64,000 nt of DNA from Desulfobacca sp. (GTDB lineage: Bacteria; Desulfobacterota; Desulfobaccia; Desulfobaccales; Desulfobaccaceae), in NCBI GenBank assembly GCA_020725545.1, contig DYEV01000027.1, forward strand, positions 1 to 64,000, given 5' to 3'. Position numbers and translations under genes: made by a program. Below, piece by piece: positions 43,048-52,698 of the stretch (its first letter is position 1; each line of letters opens with the position of its first letter). Under the pieces are notes generated by a model. It was given only the letters and a program-made list of their open reading frames with translations. It searched no databases and was not told the DNA's origin.

Positions 43048-43254
43048 ATGAAAAGAAAAGTGCGCGTGCCCTATATCGTCTACGCTGAATGCATTGCCTG
43101 TGGGGTATGTGTCGAACTCTGCCCCGAGGTCTTTCAGATGGACGAGAAAGAGGGTTATGCCATTGTCAGCGATCAGGGCGGCGCCGATCCCGAAATAATT
43201 CAGACTGCCATGGACAATTGCCCCACCGCCTGCATCCATTGGGAAGAGGTCTGA
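43048..43254 (+). CDS. single-cluster [4Fe-4S] ferredoxin
   Basis: A 68-residue acidic protein. The cluster ligands are C15, C18, C21 (AECIACGVCVEL) and C58 (DNCPTACIHW), with C25 and C62 probably forming a disulfide or a second partial site, as in Desulfovibrio ferredoxins I. It carries low-potential electrons, for example for the 2-oxoacid oxidoreductases of this window. GGAGAGGAGGGC precedes the ATG. Confidence 0.93.
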   Translation: MKRKVRVPYIVYAECIACGVCVELCPEVFQMDEKEGYAIVSDQGGADPEIIQTAMDNCPTACIHWEEV

Positions 43255-43647
43255 TCCCAGACTTGGCACCCTGAGGATCGCTTTCGCCCGGCTGGCCTGA
43301 GCGGCACGAGCCCCGGCGGCAGAATTGACGCCAGCTTTTTTCGTTGACAGTTGAGCATTGACAGCCTACATTATATATGAACTTTTGTTCAATTAGAAGT
43401 TCGGCGGTTAGCGCGGTGATGGCCATCAAGACCCTGCCCATAAGTCATAGCCCCTAAATTATCCTAAACCTGACGGCTCTCCGTTGGTTTCCTCGATTTT
43501 CTCAGGAATGCAGCTACTGGCGACAGGTTTGATTTGGGGCCAGGGGTGTGGCCGCCCACGGCTGACAGTCGCTGGCCGTCGCGGCTAGAGACAACGCCAA
43601 GATTCGCCCCCATACATCACAACTTTTTCTGACGAGGTATGTACCAG
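43255..43647. other. 393-bp gap with a possible promoter
   Basis: No gene. A 7-bp repeat GTTGACA GTTGAGC ATTGACA at 43343-43363 provides TTGACA (43344-43349), 17 bp, TACATT (43367-43372), a moderate sigma-70 promoter that could drive the apbC-type gene with a long leader. Confidence 0.4.
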
Positions 43648-44562
43648 ATGTCAACTTCAGACCATGATTCGGAGAAAAATGCCTGCTCCAGCTGCGGGGC
43701 CGGCGCTACCTGTGGCCATACTCACAGCCATGCGGGAGGCCAGGAACATTTTGAAGAAGCCTTAGTGCGGGCCGCCTTGAACCAGATCGGCCGGAAACTT
43801 TTGGTCATGAGCGGCAAAGGCGGCGTGGGCAAGAGCAGCGTGGCCGTCAGTCTGGCCCTCACCCTGGCCCGCCAGGGCTACCAGGTGGGGCTTATGGATG
43901 TGGATCTGCACGGGCCCAATGTCCTGCGCATGCTCGGCCTGAGCGGTCCGCTGAATATGGAAGAACGCCAATTGTTTTATACTCCCCCGGGGGTGGCCAA
44001 CCTGAAGGTGGTCTCCATTGAGGCCTTTATGCCCGACCGGGAAAGCGCCGTCATCTGGCGGGGGCCGCTCAAACACTCGGCCATCCGGCAGTTTATTGCG
44101 GATATCGATTGGGGTCGCCTGGACTACCTGGTCATCGACGCACCGCCGGGCACCGGCGATGAACCCTTGTCCGTGGTGCAGACCATTCCCGAAGTGGAGG
44201 CCGTCATTGTCACCACCCCCCAGGAGATTTCCTTGGCGGACGTCCGCAAATCCATTGACTTCTGCCGGAAGACCAACATGCACATCGTCGGTCTGCTGGA
44301 GAATATGGGCCGCCTGTTCTGCCCGGATTGCGGCAAGGAGATCCCCTTGTTCTCCACCGGCGGCGGCCAGCGTCTGGCTACCCTCGCCAAGGTAACCTAC
44401 CTGGGATCTTTGCCCTTCGACGCCAAGGTCCTGGAAAGCGCCGACGCCGGCCAGCTCAGCCTCCTGGACCCCGCAGACAGTCCCTTCCTGCAACACTTGG
44501 GGGAAGTGGCCAAAACCATTGTGGCCACGGCACCGCCACGGACTGCTGCCAGCGTTTCTTAG
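43648..44562 (+). CDS. apbC: Mrp/NBP35-family iron-sulfur cluster carrier ATPase
   Basis: A 304-residue P-loop protein. A Cys/His-rich N-terminus (NACSSCGAGATCGHTHSHAGG) precedes the deviant Walker A GKGGVGKSS, the switch DVDLHGPN, VIDAPPGTGDEPLSVVQ and the bridging CPDCGKEI near residue 230. Members dimerise and carry a [4Fe-4S] cluster between CxxC pairs for transfer to apoproteins. Start: ATG 43639 is only 1 nt from GAGG, so ATG 43648 is preferred. It fits a genome rich in Fe-S enzymes. Confidence 0.92.
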   Translation: MSTSDHDSEKNACSSCGAGATCGHTHSHAGGQEHFEEALVRAALNQIGRKLLVMSGKGGVGKSSVAVSLALTLARQGYQVGLMDVDLHGPNVLRMLGLSGPLNMEERQLFYTPPGVANLKVVSIEAFMPDRESAVIWRGPLKHSAIRQFIADIDWGRLDYLVIDAPPGTGDEPLSVVQTIPEVEAVIVTTPQEISLADVRKSIDFCRKTNMHIVGLLENMGRLFCPDCGKEIPLFSTGGGQRLATLAKVTYLGSLPFDAKVLESADAGQLSLLDPADSPFLQHLGEVAKTIVATAPPRTAASVS

Positions 44563-44583
44563 GGGGCGCGCCATTGTAAGATG

Positions 44584-44603
44584 GGGGGCTGAGTAGAGCC
44601 CCC
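44584..44603 (+). terminator. hairpin after apbC-type gene
   Basis: GGGGGCT (44584-44590) pairs with AGCCCCC (44597-44603) around GAGTAG, followed by TGCCTTCTC. The T-run is weak. Confidence 0.5.
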
Positions 44604-44723
44604 TGCCTTCTCTCCTAACACCCCTCCGCCCCCCACATCAGCAAAAAACTATCCAGAGCCACTATTTTTTCGTAAAATAGATGAGAAACTTCCTTTGAAA
44701 TTAACCAAACAAAGGGGGCAGCT

Positions 44724-45179
44724 ATGCAGCCGAGTGGTGTGGAAGGAGTGATCAGAGCGGCTCATCACGGCGATCTGCCGCAGATTCTGGAAATCGAAAG
44801 CCGCTGTTTTCCCAGGCAATGGAACGAGAGCCAGTTCTACCCGGCATTTAAGGATCTTTTCCTGGTTTACGAAGAGGACAGCGCGGTCTTGGGGTTCATC
44901 ATCGCCTGCTCCTGTGAGGTGGCCAAAAGGGCGGTGATCATGCGGGTGGCGGTGCATCCCCGGGACCAGGGCCGGGGCATCGCTTCCCGTCTCATGGAGC
45001 GGGCCCTGGCTGAATTGCGGGAAAAGAAAATCAGAACCGTTGATTTGGATGTGGAGATCCCTAAGACAGATGTCAAGCGGCTCTACGAAAAGTTCGGCTT
45101 CAAGACCCTGAAGGTGGTCCATGTGGATGCCGATTACGAGAACGACGCCTTCTATCTCATGCAACTGCGGTTTGCCTGA
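44724..45179 (+). CDS. GNAT-family N-acetyltransferase (RimI-like)
   Basis: A 151-residue GNAT protein. The acetyl-CoA binding motif A is RVAVHPRDQGRGIASRLMERALAELR, and the N-terminal IRAAHHGDLPQILEIESRCFPRQWNESQF is characteristic of RimI-like protein N-terminal acetyltransferases; VKRLYEKFGFKTLKVVH closes the fold. Its substrate is unknown. AAAGGGGGCAG precedes the ATG. It is monocistronic and faces the two-component genes. Confidence 0.85.
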   Translation: MQPSGVEGVIRAAHHGDLPQILEIESRCFPRQWNESQFYPAFKDLFLVYEEDSAVLGFIIACSCEVAKRAVIMRVAVHPRDQGRGIASRLMERALAELREKKIRTVDLDVEIPKTDVKRLYEKFGFKTLKVVHVDADYENDAFYLMQLRFA

Positions 45180-45221
45180 AGCCTCAGGCCGGCCCTGATT
45201 TGTCGGCCGCATCCACATGGC

Positions 45222-46625
45222 TCAGGATTCCCGGCGTTCCGGCGAGAGGCGGTGCTTTTTCAAAAGAATGGAGAAGTTGGAGCGCTGCATCCCCACCCGG
45301 CGGGCTGCCAGGGTAATGTTGTGGTCGGCGGCGGTCAAGGCTTTGAGCAGGAAAGCCTTTTCCAATTGGCCGTAGGTCTCTTCTATGAGCCTTTTTTTGG
45401 CCTCTTTGAGCTCCTGCAACGTTGCCGGGATGGTCTCGGTGCGCCAGCCTTTGCGGTCCAGATGTTCCAACAGATCAACGCCATCCAAGATGGGATGGTC
45501 CACCATGATCACCAACCGCTCCACCAAGTTTTTTAACTGTCGGACATTCCCCGGCCAGGGGTAGGTGGCCAGCATTTCCAAGGCTTCAGGGGTGAACCCC
45601 TCCAGAGGCTTACCGATTTTGCGGCTGAAGTGTCGGAGGAAATGATAAGCCAGGCGCGGGATGTCGTCCTGGCGGGCCCGCAGCGGCGGCAGATAGATGG
45701 GAAAGACGTTCAGGCGATAATACAGATCGTCCCGGAACGTGCCCTCCTGGACCATGGCCTTCAGGTCCCGGCTGGTGGCCGCCAGCATCCGGGCATCGGT
45801 CTTTTTCACCTGACTGGCCCCCACCGGTTTATAATCATGGGTTTCCAACACCCGCAGGAGCTTGCCCTGAATTTCCAGACTCAGGTTGGCTACCTCGTCC
45901 AGAAAGAGGGTGCCCTTGTGGGCCACCTCGAAGATGCCCGCTTTATCTTTGCTGGCGCCGGTAAAGGCGCCTTTGACGTGGCCAAAAAGTTCGCTTTCCA
46001 GAAGGGTAGGGGAGAGGGTGCTGCAATCGATGGCGATAAACTGGTGGCCGGCCCGGCGGCTATAGGTATGGATCGCTCGGGCAAAGAGCTCCTTGCCGGT
46101 GCCGGGCTCACCGCAGATCAGCACGGTGGTATCGGTGGGCGCCACTTTGCTGATTTCTAAAAATATCTTTTGCATGGCCGCATTTTCCCCGATGATATTG
46201 GAAAAGCCGTAGGTTTCCACCAGTTGTTGCCGCAAGGCCAGATTTTCCTCCACCAGCCGCTTCTTTTCCACAGCCTTGGCCACGGTAATGAGGAGCTCAT
46301 CATCGGTAAAGGGTTTGGCCAGATAGTCAAAGGCCCCGGCCTTCATGGCGGCGACGGCGTTCTCCACGGTGGAGAAGGCGGTCATGATGATGGCATAGGG
46401 GCTGAGGCGCTCTTGTTGAATGGTGCGCAGGATTTCCATCCCCTCCAGGTCCGGCAGTTTGAAATCCAGCAAGGCTACGTCGTGGTCTCCGGTGCGCAGT
46501 TTCTCTAAACCCTCACGGCCCGTCTGGCAAACTTCTACCTGATAGTCCTGCTCCTCCAGGACCAGGCGGCAGACCAGACCAATGACCGGTTCATCGTCAA
46601 TAATGAGCACCGTGCCGGCTGGCAT
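45222..46625 (-). CDS. NtrC-family sigma-54 response regulator
   Basis: A 467-residue protein: receiver domain with phosphoacceptor D54 (VALLDFKLPD), AAA+ domain with Walker A GEPGTGKE (about residue 172), the sigma-54 contact loop GAFTGA and arginine fingers in FRDDLYYRLNVFPI, and a C-terminal Fis-type helix-turn-helix (NITLAARRVGMQRSNFSILLKKHRLS). It activates sigma-54 promoters once phosphorylated. Its start overlaps the kinase stop by one base (TGATG), so kinase and regulator are coupled. Targets are not known; a sigma-54 promoter lies 8 kb away at 53981. Confidence 0.94.
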   Translation of the reverse strand: MPAGTVLIIDDEPVIGLVCRLVLEEQDYQVEVCQTGREGLEKLRTGDHDVALLDFKLPDLEGMEILRTIQQERLSPYAIIMTAFSTVENAVAAMKAGAFDYLAKPFTDDELLITVAKAVEKKRLVEENLALRQQLVETYGFSNIIGENAAMQKIFLEISKVAPTDTTVLICGEPGTGKELFARAIHTYSRRAGHQFIAIDCSTLSPTLLESELFGHVKGAFTGASKDKAGIFEVAHKGTLFLDEVANLSLEIQGKLLRVLETHDYKPVGASQVKKTDARMLAATSRDLKAMVQEGTFRDDLYYRLNVFPIYLPPLRARQDDIPRLAYHFLRHFSRKIGKPLEGFTPEALEMLATYPWPGNVRQLKNLVERLVIMVDHPILDGVDLLEHLDRKGWRTETIPATLQELKEAKKRLIEETYGQLEKAFLLKALTAADHNITLAARRVGMQRSNFSILLKKHRLSPERRES

Positions 46626-47875
46626 CAGAGACCTGACCTCGGGACCCCGGCCGCCCCGGTGGGGCCGGGTATGGTGACGGTGACGCGGGTTCCCTTTCCC
46701 GGTTCGCTGGCCACCTGAATATCCCCCTGATGATTCTGGACAAAGCCCAGGCTGACGGTCAGTCCCAGACCGGTGCTCCTCGGTTTGGTGGAGAAGAAGG
46801 GGTCAAACAGGCGCGCCAGGTTCTCGGGCGGGATGCCGCAGCCGTTATCGGAGATGGTGATGACCGCGGTTTGTTGTTCCCGGTCCCACCGGCTGGCGAG
46901 CGCTACTTCTCCTTTGGCGGGAACCGCCTCCAGGGCGTTCAGCAGCAGGTGGACGAAGACCTGCTGCAACTGGCCGATATCCATGAGCAGATCCGGGAGG
47001 GTGGGGTCCAGTTCCTGGCGCAGGCGGACAGCCCGCCGGCGGAATTCGTTCTCCAACAGATGGGTTACTTTGGTGAGGATGGCATTGAGGTTGGCGACAA
47101 TCTTTTTGGGTTCTTTGCTGCGGGCCAGTTCCAGGAGTTCCTGAATCAGGGCCTTGCAACGCTTGGTCTCTTGGATAATAATACTCAGACCTTCATGGAG
47201 CGGGCTGTCGGCTGGCACCTTTTTCAGCAAGTTGCTACTGTAAAGGAGAATACTGGCCAAAGGATTGTTCAATTCATGAGCGACGCCGGCGGCCAGCCGC
47301 CCCAGAGCCGTCAACCGCTCCGTCTGCTGGGCCAACCGGGCAAATTCCGTTTTTTGTCTCACGATGAGCAGGATCTTGGCCAGAGCGCAGGTGCTCTGTT
47401 GCCCGAGGTCTGCCAGATGGTCCAGGATGGCCGGGGCCATTTCCTGACGGCGGTCAAACAAGAGGTAGAGCCCCCCCCACCACTCCTCCTGCCCGCCGAG
47501 AGGGAGCCAGGCCAGGGTCTCCACGGCTTCCGGCCCGTCGGCTAAGGTGGGAAAGTAGTCGACCAACACCGGTTGGTGGATTACCCAAGCCTGCTGGCGG
47601 TCAGACCGGGCGAAAATCTGCTCCGGCTCCATGGCCAGTTCCGCCCGGCAGCGCTCTCCCCAACCCCACACTTTGGTCAGGAAAGGGGTGTCTTCCTGGG
47701 ATTTCCAGAGCTGCAACACCGCCCCCCGGGCCCCCAGGGTCTGGGCCAGCTGGTCCACCAGGAGAGCAGCGATTTCCTCTGCCCCTTGACTGGCATGCAA
47801 CCGCCGGCTGATCTCCCGAAAGGTCTGTTCCAAACCTGGCATCCCTGGGGTGTCCTTTCCTGTCGCCACTGCCAT
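46625..47875 (-). CDS. GAF-domain sensor histidine kinase, cytoplasmic
   Basis: A 416-residue kinase without membrane segments. A GAF-like sensory part fills residues 15-170, then the H box with H200 in LAAGVAHELNNPLASIL, and the ATP-binding N, G1, F and G2 boxes (LLNALEAVP, SDNGCGIPPEN, LFDPFFSTKP, GLGLTVSLG). It phosphorylates the regulator encoded next to it. The ATG at 47875 is used; a GTG at 47887 adds four residues. With no membrane segment, the signal must be intracellular, perhaps redox or a metabolite. Confidence 0.9.
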   Translation of the reverse strand: MAVATGKDTPGMPGLEQTFREISRRLHASQGAEEIAALLVDQLAQTLGARGAVLQLWKSQEDTPFLTKVWGWGERCRAELAMEPEQIFARSDRQQAWVIHQPVLVDYFPTLADGPEAVETLAWLPLGGQEEWWGGLYLLFDRRQEMAPAILDHLADLGQQSTCALAKILLIVRQKTEFARLAQQTERLTALGRLAAGVAHELNNPLASILLYSSNLLKKVPADSPLHEGLSIIIQETKRCKALIQELLELARSKEPKKIVANLNAILTKVTHLLENEFRRRAVRLRQELDPTLPDLLMDIGQLQQVFVHLLLNALEAVPAKGEVALASRWDREQQTAVITISDNGCGIPPENLARLFDPFFSTKPRSTGLGLTVSLGFVQNHQGDIQVASEPGKGTRVTVTIPGPTGAAGVPRSGL

Positions 47876-48017
47876 GCCGCGCCCCACGTTGTCGCCGGCG
47901 CGGCAACCCTTCTTATCTGATTATAATCAGTTGCAAAAAATCTGAAAAGGAAATTGTCTGGCCATCAGTCGGACTTCAAGGATTTTACTCAGAAAAAGGG
48001 GGGTAGCGGAGCGTCAA

Positions 48018-48050
48018 CAGGCCAGGGACCAGGGAAGAGGGGGGAGAGGC
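48018..48050. repeat. 7-bp-period repeat between kinase and ydcF-type genes
   Basis: AGGCCAG, GGACCAG, GGAAGAG, GGGGGAG units. It directly adjoins the 3' end of the ydcF-type gene. Confidence 0.6.
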
Positions 48051-48051
48051 A

Positions 48052-48591
48052 TCACCAGATATTCCTGCCCCAAACTTTCATCCAGGCCCCGGCTTCCCGG
48101 AGGAGAAACTTGCTGAGGCGCAGGAGGCGGCGCCGGCGCCAATAATCCTGCAAGAGACCGGGGGCCGGCAAGGGCTGGAATTCCAATTGCCGAAGCTCAA
48201 AAGTTTGTCCGAAGAGGTAACGGACCCGGGGCATGTGCAGGGTATCGGTCACCACCCCGGCGCGTTTTAACCCATGGCTCTCCAGCAGCAGGGCCGTGTA
48301 GTGCGCCGACTCCGCCGTATTCCGGCTGTTTTCCTCGGGGAGCAGGCGCGCCGCCAGCTTTCTCGCCGCGGCCTCGCCCCACTGCGCCGCCGCCTCCTGC
48401 ACGGCCCAAGCCCCCATGGCCCGGGCCTCACTGCACGGCTGCCCCGGCAGTCGACCACCGGTGATGATGACATAACTCTCGGGGTAGTCCTGGATCACCA
48501 GGGGCAGGGCATATTGCAGGCGGAAGCGGGCGACTCGTCCGGGGTAGCCGTCCCGGCCGACGCGCGCCCCCAATATGACCACGGCATCCAT
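48052..48591 (-). CDS. YdcF/DUF218 family protein
   Basis: A 179-residue protein from ATG 48591 (MDAVVILGARVGRDGYPG). DUF218 signatures: VVILGA at the start, YVIITGGRLPGQPCSEARAM, the EENSRNTAESAHYTALLL loop and VVTDTLHMPRVRYLF. Members such as SanA and ElyC are linked to envelope integrity; they are usually membrane bound but this one has no N-terminal membrane segment and looks cytoplasmic. GGAG lies 9 nt before the ATG. Confidence 0.82.
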   Translation of the reverse strand: MDAVVILGARVGRDGYPGRVARFRLQYALPLVIQDYPESYVIITGGRLPGQPCSEARAMGAWAVQEAAAQWGEAAARKLAARLLPEENSRNTAESAHYTALLLESHGLKRAGVVTDTLHMPRVRYLFGQTFELRQLEFQPLPAPGLLQDYWRRRRLLRLSKFLLREAGAWMKVWGRNIW

Positions 48592-48681
48592 TGTTACACG
48601 CTCCAACCCCTGCGGTTGGCAAGGTAGGACAAAACCTCATTGCGGCGCGCGGCACATGGGAAATTTCTTTGTGCCTTGACC

Positions 48682-49431
48682 CTATTTTATTAATTTATCG
48701 AAAATCTCATTCACCGACTTGACGGCCATGGCGTCGGCTGGCAGGGTGACCGTGGGTTTGCCCAAGCCGTCGTATTCGGCGATCAACGGGTCTTCCGGGA
48801 TGACTCCCGCCAGCGGCAGGCCCCAGTGTTGGATCTCCTCCAGGCTTCGGGGCGGGATGCCGTTGGTGACGCGGTTGATGATGAGAGCAGCTGCACCCAC
48901 GACGATTTTCAGGCTCTTGGCCACCTCATGGACGCGGCGGGCCGCCTGGACGCCCCGGAACGACGGGTCGCTGACAATGAGCAGCAGGTCCACGTCTTTG
49001 GTGGTCAAGCGGCTCAGGTGCTCCATGCCGGCCTCATTATCCATGACGATGTATGGGTAATTTTTGGATAAGACTTCCATATAATGGCTGATCAGGTTGT
49101 TGGCGGCGCAGTAGCAGCCGGGTCCCTCCGGCTGGCCCATGCAGATGAGATCAAAGCCATCGGCTTCCACCAGGCACTGGTTAATGCGGAATTCCACCAA
49201 CTGGTCTTTGGTCATGTCTACCCGGCCGCCGCCGGCTTTCACTTCCTCCCGGGCCTGGCCCACGGTCATCTCGACGGTGACCCCCAGAACTTCATTGAGA
49301 TTGCTGTTGGCGTCGGCGTCAACGGCCAGGACCGGCTTCTTGCCGTGTTCGATGAGATAACGGACGGCCAGGCCGGCCAGCGTGGTTTTGCCGGTGCCGC
49401 CCTTCCCGGCCATGGCAATAAGATAGGACAA
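48682..49431 (-). CDS. cooC: CooC-type nickel/CO-dehydrogenase maturation ATPase
   Basis: A 249-residue MinD-like ATPase. The deviant Walker A GKGGTGKTT is near residue 9, switch ADANSNLNEVLG follows, and GPGCYCAANNL carries the CxC that binds nickel or zinc at the dimer interface in CooC. It inserts nickel into CO dehydrogenase. No CODH genes are beside it, so they are elsewhere; its presence suggests a Wood-Ljungdahl-type pathway. The related AcsF, which matures acetyl-CoA synthase, is an alternative. Confidence 0.87.
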   Translation of the reverse strand: MSYLIAMAGKGGTGKTTLAGLAVRYLIEHGKKPVLAVDADANSNLNEVLGVTVEMTVGQAREEVKAGGGRVDMTKDQLVEFRINQCLVEADGFDLICMGQPEGPGCYCAANNLISHYMEVLSKNYPYIVMDNEAGMEHLSRLTTKDVDLLLIVSDPSFRGVQAARRVHEVAKSLKIVVGAAALIINRVTNGIPPRSLEEIQHWGLPLAGVIPEDPLIAEYDGLGKPTVTLPADAMAVKSVNEIFDKLIK

Positions 49432-49620
49432 AGTTGATACCTCCGGATATCTTTTTCTCGAAGAGAATGCTTGATTCTGCTAAAATATAAGCTGTGGCAA
49501 GGGATTCGTCAATTAAAGATAGGTCAAAGGGCGAAGATCTAAGAGGTAAGGTTAATTCCATATTCTTCTTGCCGTGTGCCTGTTAGCTGACCACTCAGGC
49601 AAAGGGGGGGAAGGAAAATC

Positions 49621-50154
49621 ATGCAGGTCCAGATCAACGAAGCCGTCCTGGAAATTGTGGAAGGCGATATTACCCAACAGGATACCGAGGCCATTGTCAA
49701 TGCGGCCAATAATGAATTACGGGTTGGAGGGGGAGTGGACGGCGCCATCAACCGGGCCGGCGGTCCGGCTATCCAGGCTGAGGCCCGCCAGATCGGCTAC
49801 TGCCCTACGGGTCAGGCCGTCATCACCACCGGCGGCAACCTTAAGGCCAAATATGTTATCCATACCGTGGGGCCCATCTACCGGGGCGGCACCAGCGGCG
49901 AAGCCGACCTGTTGGCCTCCTGCTACCGTGAGAGCCTGAAACTGGCCTCAGCCCGGAGCATCAAGAGTCTGGCCTTTCCGTCCATTTCCACTGGCGTCTA
50001 TGGCTATCCCGTGGCGCAAGCCGCCCGCATCGCCCTGCGCACGACGGCGGACTATCTGGAGGAACACCCGGAGATCAGATTGGTGCGCTTCGTCCTCTTT
50101 GGCCAGCAGGCCTACGAGGTTTACGCCAAAGAGCTCGAGAAGATTGGCGGTTAA
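49621..50154 (+). CDS. macrodomain protein (O-acetyl-ADP-ribose deacetylase type)
   Basis: A 177-residue stand-alone macrodomain: LEIVEGDITQQDTEAIVNAANNEL, GGGVDGAINRAGG, CPTGQAVITTGGNL, and FPSISTGVYGYP. The Asn pair and the GVDGAI and GVYGYP loops bind ADP-ribose; this class removes acetyl or ADP-ribose groups from O-acetyl-ADP-ribose or proteins. The gene starts after AAGGGGGGGAAGG and is divergent from cooC. It has no toxin or NAD-using partner next to it, so a housekeeping role is likely. Confidence 0.92.
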   Translation: MQVQINEAVLEIVEGDITQQDTEAIVNAANNELRVGGGVDGAINRAGGPAIQAEARQIGYCPTGQAVITTGGNLKAKYVIHTVGPIYRGGTSGEADLLASCYRESLKLASARSIKSLAFPSISTGVYGYPVAQAARIALRTTADYLEEHPEIRLVRFVLFGQQAYEVYAKELEKIGG

Positions 50155-50320
50155 CAGGTTATGGAAAGAGTGCCTTCAGGAAAAAAGCCTGGGGCCAAAA
50201 CTCCTGCCCCCTCCCCCGGAACCCTGCCTCCAACTGCGACGGGTGCTGGCTTCGCTAAGAGCTAGCAATCAGGGATTTGCTTCGATCGCGGCAGACAGAA
50301 GAGAGTTTTTCACCAGCCTG

Positions 50321-52585
50321 CTACTCCATTCCCACCGGGTCGACATTAAGGAGCCCGGTGACGGCTGAGCCGAGTTTTTTGGTGGCCAGCTCCCGCAGCG
50401 CGGCCAGCACGGTGGCCAGGGGTTGGCGGCCGTAGCTTTTCAGCAGGATGTGCCAGCGGTAGTATTCCTTGAGGCGGGACCGGGGGGCCGGGGCCGGGCC
50501 CAGGATTCGGACATGGGCCGTGAGGCCGGCCGTGGTGAGCACGGATTGGAGCTGTCGGACCAACGTCGTTGCCGCGTGCGCTACTTTCTCGGCATTTTTG
50601 CTCTGCAGGGTCAAAAGGGCCAGCCGGGTGAAGGGAGGATAGCCCAACTCCTGACGGGCCGCCAGTTCGGTCTGATAAAAGGTCTCGTAAGCATGGTTCA
50701 GGGTGGCTTGCAGGGCCGGATGCTCCGGATGGAAGGTTTGGATAAAGACCTGGCCCGGGTTGTCGCCCCGACCGGCCCGGCCGGCCACCTGGGTGAGGAG
50801 CTGAAAGGTGCGCTCGCCGGCGTGGTACTCCGGAAAATAGAGGCTCAGATCGGCCATGACCACCCCCACCAGGGTCACCTGAGGGAAGTCGTGCCCCTTG
50901 GTGATCATCTGGGTGCCGATGAGGAGGTCCAGGCGGTGTTGGCGCAGCTCCTCAAGAATAGTCCGGACTTTCCGGGCGGTGGCGGCGGTGTCCCGGTCCA
51001 GCCGGCCGATGCGGGCCTGAGGGAAGAGGGCCTGGACCTCTTTTTCCAGGCGCTCGGTGCCCAGGCCGTGGTGTTTCAGGGCCGCGGATTGGCACTCCGG
51101 GCAGAGGGCCGGGATATCCTCCTGATAGCCGCAGTAATGGCAGCGCAGGCGGCCCTGTTGCCGGTGCATGGTCAGAGTAACACTGCAGGACGGGCATTGG
51201 CGAATATGCCCGCAAAAAAGGCAGAAATATATGTTGGCGTAGCCCCGGCGGTTCAGAAAGAGCAGGGCCTGTTCGCCCCGGGCCAGGGTCTCGTGCAGGG
51301 CCAGACGCAGGGGCGCGGCGAGGATTGGTTGGCGCCGCCCCTCCCGGTATTGGCGCAGGTCGATGAGGTGAATCTGGGGCAAGGGCTGGGGCGTCACCCG
51401 CTGGGGCAGCGGTAAATATTGATATCTGCCCTGCTGCGCCCGATAGAAAGTGGTCACCGCCGGGGTGGCCGAGCCCAAGACCACGGCGGCACCGGTCAGA
51501 TGGCCCCGATACAGGGCCGCATCCCGGGCCTGGTACGGCAAGCCGCCTTCGTTTTTATAAGCCGGGTCATGTTCTTCATCCACCACTATAAGGCCCAAGT
51601 TGGACACCGGGGCAAAGACGGCCGATCTTGCCCCCACGACGATCTGCATCTCGCCGCTGGCCAGGCGCCGCCACTGGTCCAAGCGGGCTCCGGGGGACAG
51701 GCCGCTGTGCAGCAAAGCCACCCGCTGGCCGAAGCGGGCCTGAAAGGCTTGGGCTACCGGATCGGTGAGGGCAATCTCCGGCAGCAGCACCAGCACCCCC
51801 CGCCCCAGCTCCAGGGCCGCAGCCGCGGCTTGCAGATAGACCTCGGTCTTGCCGCTGGCCGTGACCCCATGCAGGAGAAATGGGGTAAAGTTTCCCTTCG
51901 CCAACGCGGCCCGGATGGCCTGGACGGCCTGCTCCTGGTCCGCACTTAAAACCGGTGGCGCGGCCAGACTCGACAAGGGCGGCGTGATCAGCGCTGCACC
52001 AGGCCGGGGGCGGGCGCTCATGGCCACATAGCCTTTTTGCACCAAGCGGCGGAGCACGGTGTGGGGTTGAGGGATTTCTTGGGCCAACTCGCGGAGTGGA
52101 CAACTGCCCTGCTCGGCCAGAAAAGTCAAGATGGCAGCGGCCTTCGGTCCGAGGCGGGGCGACTCGGCATCGGGTCGTTTCTCCGGCACCAGGGCAACCC
52201 AGCGCTCTTGAGCGATCTGTTGCCCCCGGGGCGGGTCCGGAATGGCTGTCTGCAGAACCTCGCCCAGGGGATGCTGATAATAGTCGGCCAGCCAGCGATA
52301 GAAGGCGAGAAGGTCGGCGTCAAAGCGGGGCAGCGGATCAAGGATGGCCAGGACCTCTTTGAGGGCCACCCGGGGGACTTCCTGGGCCGGCCCCAGGAGA
52401 TAACCCACCAACCGCCGCCGGCCCACCGGCACCAGGACCGCCTGGCCGGGCCGGGCGGCGGCGGCCAGTGTCGCGGGCAGCCGATAAGTCAGGGGCTGGG
52501 CCAGGGGCAGGGGCACGGCCACCGCCACCAGGGGGCCGAGCTGGCTGACCGCCTCTCCCACCTCAGACCTGGGCTCACGGCTCAA
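50321..52585 (-). CDS. priA: primosomal protein N' (PriA helicase)
   Basis: A 754-residue superfamily-2 helicase. The N-terminal 3'BD is followed by a winged helix, Walker A GVTASGKTEVYL, DEEHD box, and the zinc-binding insert with CLFCG, CPSC, CHYCG and CPEC pairs, then motifs V/VI with GRAGRG. It restarts stalled replication forks by loading DnaB. Slightly longer than E. coli PriA (732). It is the first gene of its unit; a 7-bp repeat block lies about 20 bp upstream of the start. Confidence 0.95.
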   Translation of the reverse strand: MSREPRSEVGEAVSQLGPLVAVAVPLPLAQPLTYRLPATLAAAARPGQAVLVPVGRRRLVGYLLGPAQEVPRVALKEVLAILDPLPRFDADLLAFYRWLADYYQHPLGEVLQTAIPDPPRGQQIAQERWVALVPEKRPDAESPRLGPKAAAILTFLAEQGSCPLRELAQEIPQPHTVLRRLVQKGYVAMSARPRPGAALITPPLSSLAAPPVLSADQEQAVQAIRAALAKGNFTPFLLHGVTASGKTEVYLQAAAAALELGRGVLVLLPEIALTDPVAQAFQARFGQRVALLHSGLSPGARLDQWRRLASGEMQIVVGARSAVFAPVSNLGLIVVDEEHDPAYKNEGGLPYQARDAALYRGHLTGAAVVLGSATPAVTTFYRAQQGRYQYLPLPQRVTPQPLPQIHLIDLRQYREGRRQPILAAPLRLALHETLARGEQALLFLNRRGYANIYFCLFCGHIRQCPSCSVTLTMHRQQGRLRCHYCGYQEDIPALCPECQSAALKHHGLGTERLEKEVQALFPQARIGRLDRDTAATARKVRTILEELRQHRLDLLIGTQMITKGHDFPQVTLVGVVMADLSLYFPEYHAGERTFQLLTQVAGRAGRGDNPGQVFIQTFHPEHPALQATLNHAYETFYQTELAARQELGYPPFTRLALLTLQSKNAEKVAHAATTLVRQLQSVLTTAGLTAHVRILGPAPAPRSRLKEYYRWHILLKSYGRQPLATVLAALRELATKKLGSAVTGLLNVDPVGME

Positions 52586-52606
52586 GGTTCACCTTGCAAG
52601 AGCGGC

Positions 52607-52635
52607 AAGTGGTCAGTGGCCAGTGTTCAGAGAAA
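52607..52635. repeat. 7-bp-period repeat upstream of priA
   Basis: AGTGGTC, AGTGGCC, AGTGTTC, AGAGAAA units between priA and the membrane protein gene. Confidence 0.75.
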
Positions 52636-52698
52636 ATGGCGAAGGGACATAGATAGAATGATACATAATGAGGAGACACCATTGACCCTTGGCCATAC

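Noticed and set aside
45222-47875. Two-component pair as PrsK/PrsR of the PEP-CTERM regulon
   Set aside because: The kinase lacks the membrane segments of PrsK and the regulator shows no special PrsR feature I can identify; generic NtrC-type assignment is safer.
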